From: Basidiobolus meristosporus CBS 931.73 | Taxonomy: Eukaryota > Basidiobolomycota > Basidiobolomycetes > Basidiobolales > Basidiobolaceae | Length of the DNA: 64,000 bases | Direction: 5' to 3' | Assembly (NCBI GenBank): GCA_002104905.1 | Contig: MCFE01000072.1 | Span: forward strand, 121,202 to 185,201 | Part shown: positions 36,710 to 50,436 of the stretch, in pieces | How positions within the stretch are numbered: position 1 is the first letter of the stretch | Layout of the letters: each line of letters starts with the position of its first letter | Notes under the pieces: model-generated | The model's input: only the letters and a program-made list of their open reading frames with translations | Told to the model about the DNA's origin: nothing | The model's database searches: none | Translations under genes and position numbers: made by a program

Positions 36710-38349
36710 TTAGAACAACAAAGACTCAAGCGAGCCGGACTCTTGCTGCTCCTTGACGAAAATCTCGAAGTATTGGTAGATGATGGTGACGGCCATCAAG
36801 ATTCCGGTGCCAGAGCCAAGAGCCCCAAGCAAATCGGCAGTCACGGTGACTGCACCAATGAGAATGCCACCGACGGTAGCGGCAAGAGGAATCAACTTCT
36901 TGAGGTACTTGTAGGTGGATTCTTCACGGTGGCCGACGAGAACAATCTGCTGGTCCTTCAATTGCTTGGAAACATCCTTGGGGGATGAGCCAGAGATCTC
37001 AACCCAGGTGCGAGAGAACATGGCGCAGGTGCCCAAGATGAAGGCGACATATATAACAAAATGAATTGGGTGGATCAAGGCATCGACAAAGCCTTGGGGA
37101 GGGGACATCAAGTAGGCGAGTCCACCGCTAGCGAAGATCTGGTTGGATCCGGCGTTGGGCTCCCAGACACCGAGAAGGCGTACAAGGATGTTGTTGGGGA
37201 AACGGTTGTAGAGCATTTGAGAGATCAAGAACACGTTGGAAGTGAGAGCAGATTGAAGCATGATGGGCATGTTCGAGGTGTAGAACAACTTGATGGGATA
37301 AGTGGCACGGACACCGCGAACACGGGTGTTCTTGATGGGAAGATCGATGCGGAAGCCTTGAAGGTAAATGACGGCAGCAAAGATGGCAACGGTGACCACC
37401 AAGTTCATGACGTTGGGCAAGTAAGGTCTGTACAGGGCGTCCTTGATAGCACGGATCTTGTCATTGCGGCCGAACAACATGGAGACAGTGGCGATGATGG
37501 CACCTTCAAATTCGGGGCCACGGCCTACGTCAAGAGTTCTGGGGCTGAAAGCCTTCCACACGATGGTCTCACAGATGTTGGTAGCAACGAAGAGAGAGAT
37601 ACCAGAGCCAAGCCCGTAGCCCTTTTGGAGGAGCTCGTCCAAGAGGATAATGACCAGGCCGGCAACGAAGAGTTGGATGACGAGCAAGAAGCACACACCA
37701 GCACCGAGCTCCTTAGGATCGCCGTACATTCCGGTCCAGACCGAGATCAAAGCTTGACCGAGAGTAATGATCAATCCGAACACTATATGTGGAATGTTTA
37801 ACATCTCTGAAGTGTCTAGTATGTTGGCGAGAACTTACATTTTTGAGCTCCATTGAACAAATCTCTGTCTTCCCTCGAATTGTGATCAACGCTGATAATG
37901 CCGGCTCCGGCAAGCAGCTGCATAACCATACCGGAAGTGACGATGGGTGAGATGCCAAGTTCCATGAGGGTTCCACGGTTGGAAGCCAAGATGGCACGCA
38001 TCCAATAGAGCGGATCAGATGAATCGGAGGACATAATACCGTAAAGAGGAATCTGGGAGCAGACCAAGAAGACGAACAAGGTCATAGCGGTCCAGAGAAC
38101 CTTACTTTTGAAAGCAACCTAGGACGTTGGGTTAGTCTTCGAGAACGGAGAACGGAGAACGCATAAATAGGAGTGCTGTGGTAGTTACCTTTCTGTCGGG
38201 AGCTGCAACCTCTGGGAGGATGGCCATGAAGGGCCTGATGAGATGGAGAAACCGAACTACAGACAGCAAAGGATGATACGTTAACTGGATTGCTCGATGT
38301 GCGGGGACAGCGGAACCCGAAGGGAACCTGAAGAATACTTACAAGCCAT
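36710..38349 (-). CDS. SEC61: Protein translocon subunit Sec61 alpha
   Basis: Channel-forming subunit of the ER Sec61 translocon. Exons on the minus strand: 38349-38343, 38256-38189, 38118-37839 and 37782-36710, giving 475 aa (human 476). The first exon is only ATGGCTT, and splicing gives [18 protein letters not shown]. Conserved stretches: [52 protein letters not shown] and YLMSPPQGF. The last intron must end at the TATAG acceptor (37784-37783): this restores AQKLFG, whereas reading from the ATG at 37804 includes intron. Ten membrane spans fit the family. The sequence is closer to animal Sec61A than to yeast Sec61p (for example VLWTAMTLF and [13 protein letters not shown]). It diverges from ATP2 across 738 bp. 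Confidence 0.95.
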
Positions 38350-39087
38350 ATCGGTTATGTCACTAAGTAAAAAAGTGAAAGGAACAAAAGGGTAAGAAAG
38401 AAAAATGAGAATTAATATAGGTCGATTCTGGAGTAGATGATTGAACCTGGGTGTGCTTTAAAATCGCCCAAGATACCGTTGGACTTGACCCTCGCTTTTC
38501 ACAAACGAGCCAATTACCACCAATTATCTCGGATATCGTGGTTGGTTTGACTCGAAAACAACCGCCTTAATATTTCCCTCTACGTATATCCCATCGTGAA
38601 CCATTGGATACCAGGATCCTTGAGATATCTCGGAATCCCACCAATCAAAGGGATATAAATTGGCTTGATTTTTTGCCACATTCTGTTAAATCCACGTCGC
38701 CTGCAATTTCGTGTAATCTCCAGGCAAGCACCAGAAATGCACAAATTTCCGCGAATGCAACACAAATTATGCTCCCCTAACCCTAATCCTAGCCCTAGCC
38801 CTAGCCCTAATCACACTTGAACCATCTCGACTCCAATGAGCGCAATGCTAGTCTTACGTTGGTTTCCTAGGTCCCCAAAAGTATTCCCCACACCTCCCCA
38901 TTCAACCTCACCAAGTTCCCCACCTGCTAGTCTCAATGCTTAATCATCTTCCAATAAAAATTCTTCTCATGGGATGGCCCTGGAACCCCGTTCGTCCCTC
39001 GCCCAAAATTTTCCCTCACTAACATGCGGTGATTTTTATAGAAGCCCCAACGCATTCCAGGGCTTCACCTTGTACTCAACTGTAGTC
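38350..39087. promoter_or_regulatory. Divergent SEC61/ATP2 promoter with telomere-like repeat
   Basis: At 38774-38812 there is a run of CCCTAA/CCCTAG units (CCCCTAACCCTAATCCTAGC and on to CCCTAATC). In fungi, TTAGGG-type sites in promoters are bound by telobox Myb proteins such as Tbf1, so this may be a regulatory element for one or both housekeeping genes. The rest shows no gene. Confidence 0.55.
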
Positions 39088-40829
<1,742 letters not shown>

Positions 40830-41210
40830 GCACGATCACTAGTTCATACCACATCACCTCGGCACATTTCCTTCTGTTGACGCATACTTTGCACTTGAGC
40901 AGTAACATTTGTCTACCGGAATCCATGTTCACACTTGAAGTTTCTTTTATGTTAGAAAAATGCCAGAAACCCACGATGCATTCTTCACGTTTCCCATCAC
41001 CACATTCATTCATGAATTCAAATAAACATCCCTTCAGTCTATCTTGTGTGCATCTACGCATTCCAGATCCGCTCCATTCTGACCTACGTAAGTTCCCACC
41101 AACCAGCCAAGTGCGATGATGAGTAAATTGAGATTTTTATGAAACTGTTTCCATGAGGGGTGGGGGATGAACACAGCAGGGAGATGTTGGTTGGAGATCG
41201 TCCAGATGGG
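40830..41210. other. Convergent 3' region of ATP2 and ARPC3
   Basis: 381 bp with no gene seen. Confidence 0.5.
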
Positions 41211-42057
41211 TTACAAGGATTTGCCCATGAATTTGCGTTTCAAGAAGCACATCCACCATTTGCTGGGTACGTTCTCGTTTCCGTAGACACGCTCAAGTAG
41301 TCTGGTAGCGAGCTCTTGGCGCAGCTGAGTGAGGTACTGGCGGAGTAAATCTAGGGGGATCGGTTCCAGGTTAGCACAACATCGAGCCATCAGCAATGCC
41401 CCGGGAATCCGCTTACCTTGTTCTCCACGGTCGGTGGGTGCGTGATACATGGCGTTTAGGGGGAAGGATGGCTCTCCGGGAAGGGCGAAATGGGATAGAG
41501 CGGCGGTCTGTAGGATTTTGTTGGCCTCGAGTTTGCTGGGTTGGTTGGAGAGTTTTCCCAAGCATTCGGAAATGTACAAGATGAGATAGATGAGCACCCT
41601 GTCGGCGTTTCCTTTAATCTCAAAGTTGCGGAAGAAACAGTTGGCTCTGAACAAATTAAGTGCTTCCTCAACGATATCCTCGGAATTGGGGTCGGCTACA
41701 GAAACGGGGATGGTGCAGATGAGTAGGTGGTACTTGGGCCAGCTGTTTGCTGGGAAGAGAGGGATCTCTCGTTGAGATGGTCCCCCCCCGGTTGTAAAAT
41801 AACAACATTTACCTAGAGTAGGGGCAGGTCCACGGAACTTTGTACGAATGGGTAGCATAGCCATGTTACCTAGAGAACGGAATTCATCCTCGTTGAAGTT
41901 GGAGTGATAGGCCTTTGATATTCAAGATGTGTTAATCAACAGAATGCTCGTTTATTTCGATCCAGTACACGAGTTGAGGAAACCTCCGTCGAACACCACG
42001 CACAGTGAAATTCGGCGTCGTACTGGGGTGGATGAAGGGGAGATGACTTACTGGCAT
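41211..42057 (-). CDS. ARC18: Arp2/3 complex subunit 3 (ARPC3/p21)
   Basis: Subunit of the actin-nucleating Arp2/3 complex. Exons on the minus strand: 42057-42052 (only ATGCCA), 41912-41813, 41695-41417 and 41350-41211, giving 174 aa (human 178). Spliced sequence: MPAYHSNFNEDEFRSLGNMA, MLPIRTKFRGPAP, EDIVEEALNLFRANCFFRNF, DRVLIYLILYISECL, LPGEPSFPLNAMY, LRQYLTQLRQE and SKWWMCFLKRKFMGKSL, all aligned with ARPC3. Introns 2 and 3 are in frame or nearly so and could be mistaken for coding; they are placed because the family lacks those residues and the junctions are canonical. The symbol follows the yeast name. Confidence 0.93.
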
Positions 42058-42410
42058 TGTTGAAAGGTATCGCGTGAGTGCACTACGAAAAATTCAAAAC
42101 TAGGAAAACAACCTTGGTAGTCTTAAGGAATTTCAATACTCAGTTGAACATTGGTAATGACGACAACTGCTGGAATTGGCTTTAGGGAGCGTTCCTATTG
42201 GATGTGCAGGGGGATTTCCACGATGGATACCAAGTCGATTAGCTTTGTGGTTAGCGCCTGGCTCGATGTTGGTTATTTGTTGTTTAACGTTTATTATTGG
42301 GATATCTCTTGCATGATGGGATTTCTCACTAGCAAAAATGAGAGGGAATCTAGATATTATAAAATACAGCTATTACGGGTGCGTATCTAGATAATTTACA
42401 GCTATTTTGG
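42058..42410. other. ARPC3 upstream region and 3' side of chitin synthase
   Basis: 353 bp with no gene recognised. Confidence 0.45.
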
Positions 42411-45400
42411 CTACAATCGACCTTGTAATATCATATCGATGCACGAGTTGACATAGTCCTTTCTCAAATTCATATCTACATGGAAATGGGCGGATAGCTC
42501 ATCCCGAACTTGTTTCTTCGTGATTGCCATCAAATCTGCGTTGGATAGGATTACCCGGATTTCATCCACAATCTCGGAATCGCCAGGAAACGCTGGGCCT
42601 TCATCATACGCTGTGGATGGGCTCAAGCTGTATTGACTAGCCCGGTGATGCCCTCGCAGATCCATGGCCGAGCCACCAAACCTCGGCTCCCCTCCTCCAA
42701 AGTTGCGGGTATGGACCTTCTCTTGAGAGCGGGATGCTGCTCGTCCAGTCACGCTTCTGGGCGATGTGGAGTATCTGGGAGCAATGGGTGACATGGAGCG
42801 ATCATGGTCGTAGACCCTGGGGGTACCCATAGGTGGTCCGCCGTACATGGAGGGTGTGTTGGTTGGTACAGTGGTGTAACTCGAAGGTACCCCAGAGATA
42901 TATGCTGATGACTGCCCTGCATAAATCGAAGGGCTACCGTAGATGGTGGCAGGTGGCTCGTTTCGCGAATACTTCGATACGTAGGTAACGCGACTACCAT
43001 GGGAACCTGTACTCCGTTTGCTTTCCCGAGATTCATGGGAGGCTACGGTTCCCATCTCCCATACCTCCTGCTCGTAGTCGGACCATTTCTTCAACGGTAT
43101 GGAGCTCGGGTCAAAGCTTTCTTCACTCGAGACATGCGCAACCTTGCCCTTCTCCCCTAACACCACCCTGGTGTTACCCCAACTGAAGTCGTCGAAATGC
43201 CAGAATGAATAGATCGGCAAGAACATGCTGAACACTGGTAACGAAATCAGATAGATGATCATCCAGCCGATATGTTGCCATTGGCGTTTCAATAAGAAGA
43301 TGAACACTTGGAACCCGTAGATACATGCAAGCAAAAGCAAGGACACCAGTGGAACGGCCGAGGGATCCGACGCTACCTTATAAATAAGATAGCCAAGATA
43401 AATGCATTGGATTGGCATGATGATCGTCGAGAGTAGATCCAGAAAGACCACGAAGCGCATCGAGAAGCAGCAGAAACCACACAGTTCCTCCAGATACAGC
43501 AGTTCCGCCAGGTTGTGTACCGTGGAGTTGATCCAACGACGCCGCTGCGATAGGAGAACTGACCAGGTATCTGGCGCATTCGTCTGGCACTTGGCAGCGG
43601 GGGTAAAGGTCATCTTGTTGTAGTTGAAATGCTTCAGCATGAGCGTGGTTAAGTAGCGATCCTCCCCTAACGATAGAAGATTCTTCTTGTGAAGCGTGTC
43701 CACTTTGTTCTCAGAGTAATCCTCAATAACGGCGTTTGCAACCAACAGGGGCTGATTCTTGGTGGGCGTGCGGAATCGATACATGCAGAAACAGCCTGGG
43801 AGGCAGGTGACCGAGCCAAACAGGGATTCGAAGGCCTTGTTCAGATGGTGGGAGATGAAGTACTCATACACCTGAATCATCGTAATGAAAGTGGCCTTTT
43901 CGTTCATCAGTTGGGTCTCCCCGCAGATGCCCATGATCTTCGTGTCATGAAGCATGCATGCGATCATGTGGTTCAGCGAATCGCTCATTACGATCGTGTC
44001 GGCGTCTACCATCAGTACGAACTCGTAGTAGAATGGATCGACGCCGATCACATCCTTGATCTGATGATACATCTCCAGCTCCAGGGGACACATTTCCTTG
44101 TTGAAATGGACCTTGTTGAAGAAGTGCATCAGTATCAGCTGCGAATCACGCTTTCCTCGATTCCCTGGTCTGGAGCGTTCCGTAGGCTTGCCCACCTTCA
44201 CCACGACCAGATAGGGGACCACGTGCCCAGCACACTCGTACAGTCCCGAGTATACTTTGGCCATGTTCAACTGGTGGTTCCCCTCCCCCAAAGCTTTGTA
44301 GGCCAACGCTTCCGGGTCTACACTCGGATCGACCCCCAATATGTCTAGCACAATTCGTGGTGTGGGCCGGTCGTTCCCGCCACCTACAATCATTCCATCC
44401 GCAACAATGAAGAGGAGCTTCCTCTTGTCATCGTACTTGAGTACAGTCAGGGAATCAATCGTCCTCCTCAAGGAATCTTCGCTCTCTGTGTAGCATGGGA
44501 CCTGGCAAACCACGAACTTGTCCTGGTCTTCAGGCTCTCTGATGGAACCCAGCTGTAAGGCGGCTAGGAACTTGAAGAGCAACACTGACCCGAGGAATAT
44601 AGAACAAGCCAATAGCACGTAGTTGGAGAATTTGCATTGGGCGGAGTTTCGTGTGTCCACCACGCCGACATAAAACAGGTTTTGCAGACAGACCTTCATC
44701 TTGTCCCTCAACAACGGGTTGTCCGAATATAACTTGTTGAATCGGTCTGTGATGTCTTCGCCCTTGTTCACAACAAACAAGGTTACCAAGTCCGGGTCCA
44801 TGAAGTCCAGGTCAATCGGGCCAGAGGGTATGGTGTTGGGCGGATAAATGGCGTAGCGTTGCCCACGAGAATAGGAATTCAGGTCATACACCATGTTGTT
44901 GATGATGGCCCAGCGGCGGTCCTGGTTTCTCGCTGCGTCCATCACCGTTTCTGGAGCATGTGCCATCTGGCCCTTCAGCCGTTTCGTTCTCAAAAGGGCC
45001 ATCACGTTGTCCTGGTAAAAGTTCTTCATATTGTCGCCAAGCTTGGAGTACCGGTAGTCATGGTACTGAGCATTCAGATCGGTGTAGTTTTCCAGTACGA
45101 CCGCGGGGCTGATTCCATATTCTCCACGGCCATCGCACATGAAGCTTACTTGAACCGGGAAGAGAAGTTGCCCTACATCTCGGCCCGCGTATGCTTTGAT
45201 CAGTTCGTCGCTAGTGACACCTCGGTGATTGAAGTCCTTCAAAGTAAAAGCCTCGCCTCGGATTGACACGTAGGGCGAGTCTTTGGTGTTGTATGTGGCC
45301 AGCTCACCCTCGGAAAACACATACTGCCTGGGGCAGATCAATTGCCCAAAGAATATCAGGAAAAAGAGCACAAACAGACACAGAAGAAAGATAATGATAC

Positions 45401-48123
45401 ACAAGGCGGTTTTCTCTCTCCAAGCGATTTGTATATCAGGCCGCTTCATCTTGCCGCATGTCTTTAAACAGAAGGATGGGACCCACCATGTGAGACCCCA
45501 GGTGCAACACAGCCAACGCTTCCTCTGAGTGGAGACCACATCTTTCACTTCCACAGGCTCGGTTTCGAGTGTATATCCTTTCTTTAGATCAGAGCTTCTC
45601 AGATTCTCGTGAGATAAAGTATACGTTTCCGACTCCACGACGGATTCACTTGCACTCCGTTCAAAGAAATCGTCGTCACTATAGTAGGATCTATGGTCGG
45701 CATGGCCACTGCGCAATGACTGTTGATCTATTGAAGGAGATGCCACGTAGCTTGGTGCATACGTATACCCTGAGGTGTATTTGGTGAGGCGCGGATCGTA
45801 CTGCGATTCGACTCCTTCGGGAAGCTGGGAAAGTGCTTGGGATTCATGGGCTCTCCTACGCTGCTTGTTTTCAGATTCCTTGGCACGCAACGAATCCTCA
45901 AGTTCTCTCCAAACATCATAGCACAAGTAAACCTTGCTCTTCCCAACCGCCATCTCCTTATCACTCCACTCGTAGACATGCTTAGCAGAGAGACACTTCT
46001 GCCGTAGATCGGGGATGACGTTTACTCCGACTATGGTCAGAATCTCGTCGTATCGCTTGACAAACTCCTCTTGAGTCATGGCAGAGACGAACTCGACTTG
46101 TTTTCTCTCTGCGATCTTGGCTAATCCCAGGTGTGAAACTTGCTCACTAATCTTTGTGATATTCGCCACCGATTCCTTGTTTGATGCATCCCTGGGATTT
46201 ATGCAGAACACAAACCAAGGCTCCGTTTCTTTCAAGGATTCTATTAATTCCCCAAGTGCACCCTGGAACTGGGAGGCAACGCAAGATACCTTTTTGCTCG
46301 TCTTTTCGGTGTCCGGCTTTCGTGGCTTACGGACAGAAGGTCGTCTTCTTGGTATGGCAGGTTGTTGCGCAGCGATGATCGCTTTTTCGTTTCTTGGGTG
46401 ACTTTCGTAAGTAACGGTTTTCTCCGTGAACAGACCCGACACGAAGGAGTTGGTTGTGGGTTGGAATTCCGCACTACCCTTGAATAAACCCACGAAGTCT
46501 GGGCCAATGATTTCCGTGTTTTTCTCCAGAAACCCTGTGACTTGATAGTTTACTGGCCCGCAATAGTGCTGCACCATGAAGTTGCTATTGGTTCCTTGTG
46601 GGACCGTAAAGTTCGGGTGCCCTTGATTGTCACTTGCAAACGCTTGCAAGACTTCTTCATCAGCCAAATCAGTTCTATTTTTGGTTGTCTGGCTCTCCAA
46701 AATGGCGAACAAGCCGGTTTGCGGCTTCATGAACAGGTATAGGCAAGGTGTGTTGTCGGCGAAGGTGACATTGGGTACAATCGTGATTCCTTGCTCGGCA
46801 TACTCCTCATTTTCGTACTCCAACAGATACTGAGTGCAATAATGAAATAGTCGTTCGTTAGCGAAGTTGACGCAAAACTCCTGGAAGTTGTTGACTGGGA
46901 AGTTGTGTTGGCCTAGCAGGTCCACCAAACCGAGGAAATTGTTTTGGTTGTCAGAGCATATCTTGGTGTTTAAAAATTCAACTAGCCAGCTGAAGAGGAG
47001 GGAGTAGAGGGAGCGAGCCAGAACGTCCCGTTGTGCAGCGGCCTGTAGTGAGTTTAGAAACACGCTGCATATTTCGCCATTAATCAGCTGGGTCTTATTG
47101 GTTAGCACGGCCTCTAGGGAGGCAGGTTCCACTCCCAGAAATTTCGCGGCAATCTCCAGCGATTCGATATTTTTGACTGTGGCAGGCTCGCTAATTCGTT
47201 TGGGATGATCGACAAAAGTGATGTTCCCCAAATGGAGGATGGCCGATAATAATCGAAATATCTGCACCTGGTATTTTCGGTTCAGGCCCAGCGATTTGAA
47301 TGCTTTCTTGAGACGAGCAAAGTTCTCCGGAGTGTAGCGGGTGTTGTCCGAGTCGGTGCTGCCGCTGTTTAGGTAATTGAAAGGGAGGTTCTCGTTGAAC
47401 TGTAATTGGGATTTCTCCTCGGGAGTTGCGCCCTCGTGAAGGTAACGGAAAATATGGAAATTCCTTTGCTCGCCTGAGCTGGATGTCAGCCGGGATTTAT
47501 CCAGCATGTAATCCATGATCTTGGCGCCGATCACCCTACCACGCTCATTGAACTGGATCTCGGTGTAGTTACCGAACTGCGAGGCATTCTCGTTGGTTGC
47601 GGTTTGTGCATTGCCAAACGCTTCCAGAATATCGGTTGCATTTGTGATCTGGTTCATCAGATAGGTTTCTTTCTTGGAGGATTCGCGAAGTGCCAACAAC
47701 ATGCGAAATGCCAGCATTTTTGTGTAAGACTTGCCACTGCCGGACTCACCACTAGAGTTCGATCCGTTTAGTTGGTGTTGACTCACAGATACACGCCTGA
47801 ACATACCTCAGAATGATTGTTTGGTCAAAGCCCGTACGTCGCATATTCAAGTAGGCGTCGGTGACGGTATGGAATATATGTGGTTGCAGCTGGCCGTGGC
47901 GTGTCCCAGTGTTTTTGTAATCTGCCAAATATGCTTTAATCAATTCGTCGTTCTGTGGGCCGCCCGTTCTTGCGGAAGCAACGCCTATTAACACCTTGGC
48001 TCCGATCCGCGTATATAGAATATCATCTTGGTATCTATCGTATAATGTTGAGGCAATCTCATCTGAGGTGATGTTGGGGATGGAAACTAGATCTTCGTTC
48101 CCTGATACAGTTGTCGATGCCAT
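42411..48123 (-). CDS. Chitin synthase with N-terminal myosin-like head
   Basis: Processive membrane enzyme polymerising UDP-GlcNAc into cell-wall chitin; the myosin-like head is linked to delivery to growth sites. Two exons, 48123-47807 and 47751-42411, give 1885 aa. The single 55-bp intron splits the P-loop, and splicing restores IILSGESGSGKSY near residue 106. Head: NENASQFGNY (switch I-like), and LVDLLGQHNF where myosins have D-I-x-G-F-E (switch II altered). Then membrane spans (near 890 and 1155), a cytochrome b5-like stretch (YVSIRGEAFTLKDF), MVDADTIVMSDSLN near 1360, LGEDRYLTTL near 1470, QRRRWINSTVHNL near 1508, further spans, a Ser-rich tail and a C-terminal DEK_C-type domain (1826-1885). 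This is the class V/VII architecture. Confidence 0.93.
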
Positions 48124-48964
48124 TTCTGCTAAATGTATGGGTTCTATAATAAATGTTTGTTAGAAGCTTAGCCCCTTCCTGATTAGCCGGATTGCCGTCT
48201 TACCAATACAGCTTGAGAATGGGCATGTCCCAAGGCTCGTTTATAGATTGGCGGCCAAGAAATGGTGATAGTCTAAATGGTTACTATACTTGTAGGGACC
48301 GAAGAGTTATAAACGTCTATAGCATGAGGGGTTTCATATTAATCTACTGCTACAAGTTGGCTGATATGGACAGCAATCAAGGGGCAGATAAGGGAACAGA
48401 AAGGGGCGCGATATAAATGAAGTAATGCCGCTACTAGACGCATTCACTAAATGTAATGTATCTTATACTATCCAGCTTGTGGTTACATTGCTTGATCTGA
48501 ACACTTAGTAAGGATTTGGTGAGCAAGCAATATGGCTAGCACGACTCACCCCCTTATTTGGCCTTTGACTTAAGGGTGACCTTCTGAGAATTCATTGTGC
48601 ATTGCTTTGGATCATTCATTTCATTGAAAATCACTGCACCATCACGCTAACCCTGCTGGATGATATAGCCTAGATTGGCCAACACGATGCACATCTTTCT
48701 CAAACCCTGGTTCAAGTTGAAGATCCTCTGTTAACTGTACATATGACGATCATTCTGAAGCGCAAGATCCCATCGGAATGATCCAGGAACACTGGTGATC
48801 GCTTTCCCTAATTTAGCTAGAAATTTGCTTTTGCCACTAACCTTCCATCCACCTGTTGATCCATATATAGGGTTCATGCGAAGATATAGCTGTAGCATTT
48901 ATTATCACGAATGCCTAATATTTGGCAAGTTTTTCAATCTGATGTGGGCGAACAAAGTTTTAGG
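48124..48964. other. Chitin synthase upstream region
   Basis: No gene recognised. Confidence 0.45.
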
Positions 48965-50377
48965 CTAAGCAAAAGGCTGGTTAGAGAGCCAGCGGTTAAT
49001 CATATCCAATGCATTCTCTGGTTGATTGTAAGGCACCATATGGCCAGCTCCGAAAACTCTCAAAAAGGTGAAGTTGCCGGAATTTCTAACCTCACCTGCA
49101 GGGGTGTTTCCGTTATTCCAAGGGTGATCCTTGGCTTTGTTGAAGTCACTCTTTCCACTCCAATCCAGGTCCAAGGTCCAGGCCTTGTTTCCATACCAAT
49201 TGCAGATAAAGTCCGCATCTCCGGCGTAGATTAGCACTCGAATTCCATCCTCAAGAAGGCTTGGAATCACCTCAAAGTATGGGTACATCCAGTCCCCAGA
49301 TACCATAGTGTATCTATTATAGACTCCATCATCACACTCTGCGTACATTCCACGGTCCGCGCCCAGTTCTTGCTCGATCTCAGAATTATTTAACCACTTG
49401 ATGAGCCCCTCTTCCGTAGGGTAGCATTGGTCCTGAGTAGGACACTTCTGACGCACATCGTATATATTGACATGCTTTGCTTCGTCAAATCTGTTCAAAA
49501 TCCCATCGCAGTAAGTGAAAGCAGAGGCACACGTGTGGGAGTCGCGGTTAGCATAGCAGCTTGATATCATTTTCGCACATTTGGGATACAAAGAATCCAT
49601 TTGAGAGCAAGTACTTTGTTTGAGAATGGCCGGATAGGTCGAATTACACGCCATCGTTGAGTAATACTTGTACTGAATCAGTGGATTGATCAATCCATTT
49701 CCAATCGCGATGCTCTTCAAGTTGATCTTATCTTTCTCCTTACTCGCCTGTTTATTGGCTTGGTGAATGGCATTCCCAACAGCCGGAACGTAGTGGCCTC
49801 CGTAGGACTCGCCAGTGACGTGGAAGTCAAGCTCCTTGTACTTGGGATAAGCTTGTAAGAAGAGGCTTAGGAATGCTTGGACACGGTCAGCTCCTTGAAC
49901 AGAGGTAGTGAGATTTTCTCCGTAGGAAAAGCCCGTCCCGAATGGCTGGTCCAGAAAGATCATGTTGGCTTTGGTATTCCACGAGTTGGGATTTAGATTT
50001 GTTCCGTTGCCACTAGGGTCGGCCCTGCAAGGACCTAATTCCATGAGGAGGCCGAGCAAAGATGAGCATCCCGGCCCCCCATTGAGCCATAGTACCAGAG
50101 GATCGGTTTCGGGGCTTGAGCGAGATTCGAAGAACCAGAAGAAGAAATGCTGATCATCACTCAGATCCAGGTAGCCAGATACCTGCTTCACCGAAGGATC
50201 ACAAAGTTTGGGTTCCTTCACTCGTAATTGGAAGTCGGGGTAGTCTTGGTGAGTGTAATGGGCCCATCCGATGTCGTAGGTAGCGGAGGGACTTTGAGTC
50301 TTTGTTGGTAAAGCCAAAGCGCTGATGGCCCAGCTGAAAAGCAGGGTGCTCACAAGTAGAGGGCACTTGAAGAACAT
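48965..50377 (-). CDS. Secreted/vacuolar serine carboxypeptidase (S10, CPY-like)
   Basis: Serine carboxypeptidase acting in the vacuole or secreted. Intronless, 470 aa. An N-terminal signal peptide (KCPLLVSTLLFSWAISALAL) is followed by a short propeptide-like region. Catalytic triad motifs are all present: GESYGGHYVP near residue 190, AGDADFICNW near 387 and GAGHMVPYNQP near 445. The oxyanion motif WLNGGPGCSS is near 95, and many Cys and N-glycosylation sites are visible. The propeptide is much shorter than that of yeast CPY. ATG 50377 is supported by a TATAAA element (50431-50436) about 55 bp upstream. Confidence 0.94.
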   Translation of the reverse strand: MFFKCPLLVSTLLFSWAISALALPTKTQSPSATYDIGWAHYTHQDYPDFQLRVKEPKLCDPSVKQVSGYLDLSDDQHFFFWFFESRSSPETDPLVLWLNGGPGCSSLLGLLMELGPCRADPSGNGTNLNPNSWNTKANMIFLDQPFGTGFSYGENLTTSVQGADRVQAFLSLFLQAYPKYKELDFHVTGESYGGHYVPAVGNAIHQANKQASKEKDKINLKSIAIGNGLINPLIQYKYYSTMACNSTYPAILKQSTCSQMDSLYPKCAKMISSCYANRDSHTCASAFTYCDGILNRFDEAKHVNIYDVRQKCPTQDQCYPTEEGLIKWLNNSEIEQELGADRGMYAECDDGVYNRYTMVSGDWMYPYFEVIPSLLEDGIRVLIYAGDADFICNWYGNKAWTLDLDWSGKSDFNKAKDHPWNNGNTPAGEVRNSGNFTFLRVFGAGHMVPYNQPENALDMINRWLSNQPFA

Positions 50378-50430
50378 CAGAGAAGAGATGAATAGTACTG
50401 AGTGCTCATTACGAGGTACCCTGTCGGTTT

Positions 50431-50436
50431 TTTATA
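50431..50436 (-). promoter_or_regulatory. TATA box, carboxypeptidase gene
   Basis: TATAAA on the minus strand, 54 bp upstream of the ATG at 50377. Confidence 0.55.

Noticed and set aside
37061-37801. 246-codon plus-strand frame
   Set aside because: Antisense shadow of SEC61.
37783-37804. SEC61 start at ATG 37804 (MLNIPHIV)
   Set aside because: These codons lie in the last intron; splicing at 37784-37783 restores the conserved AQKLFG junction.
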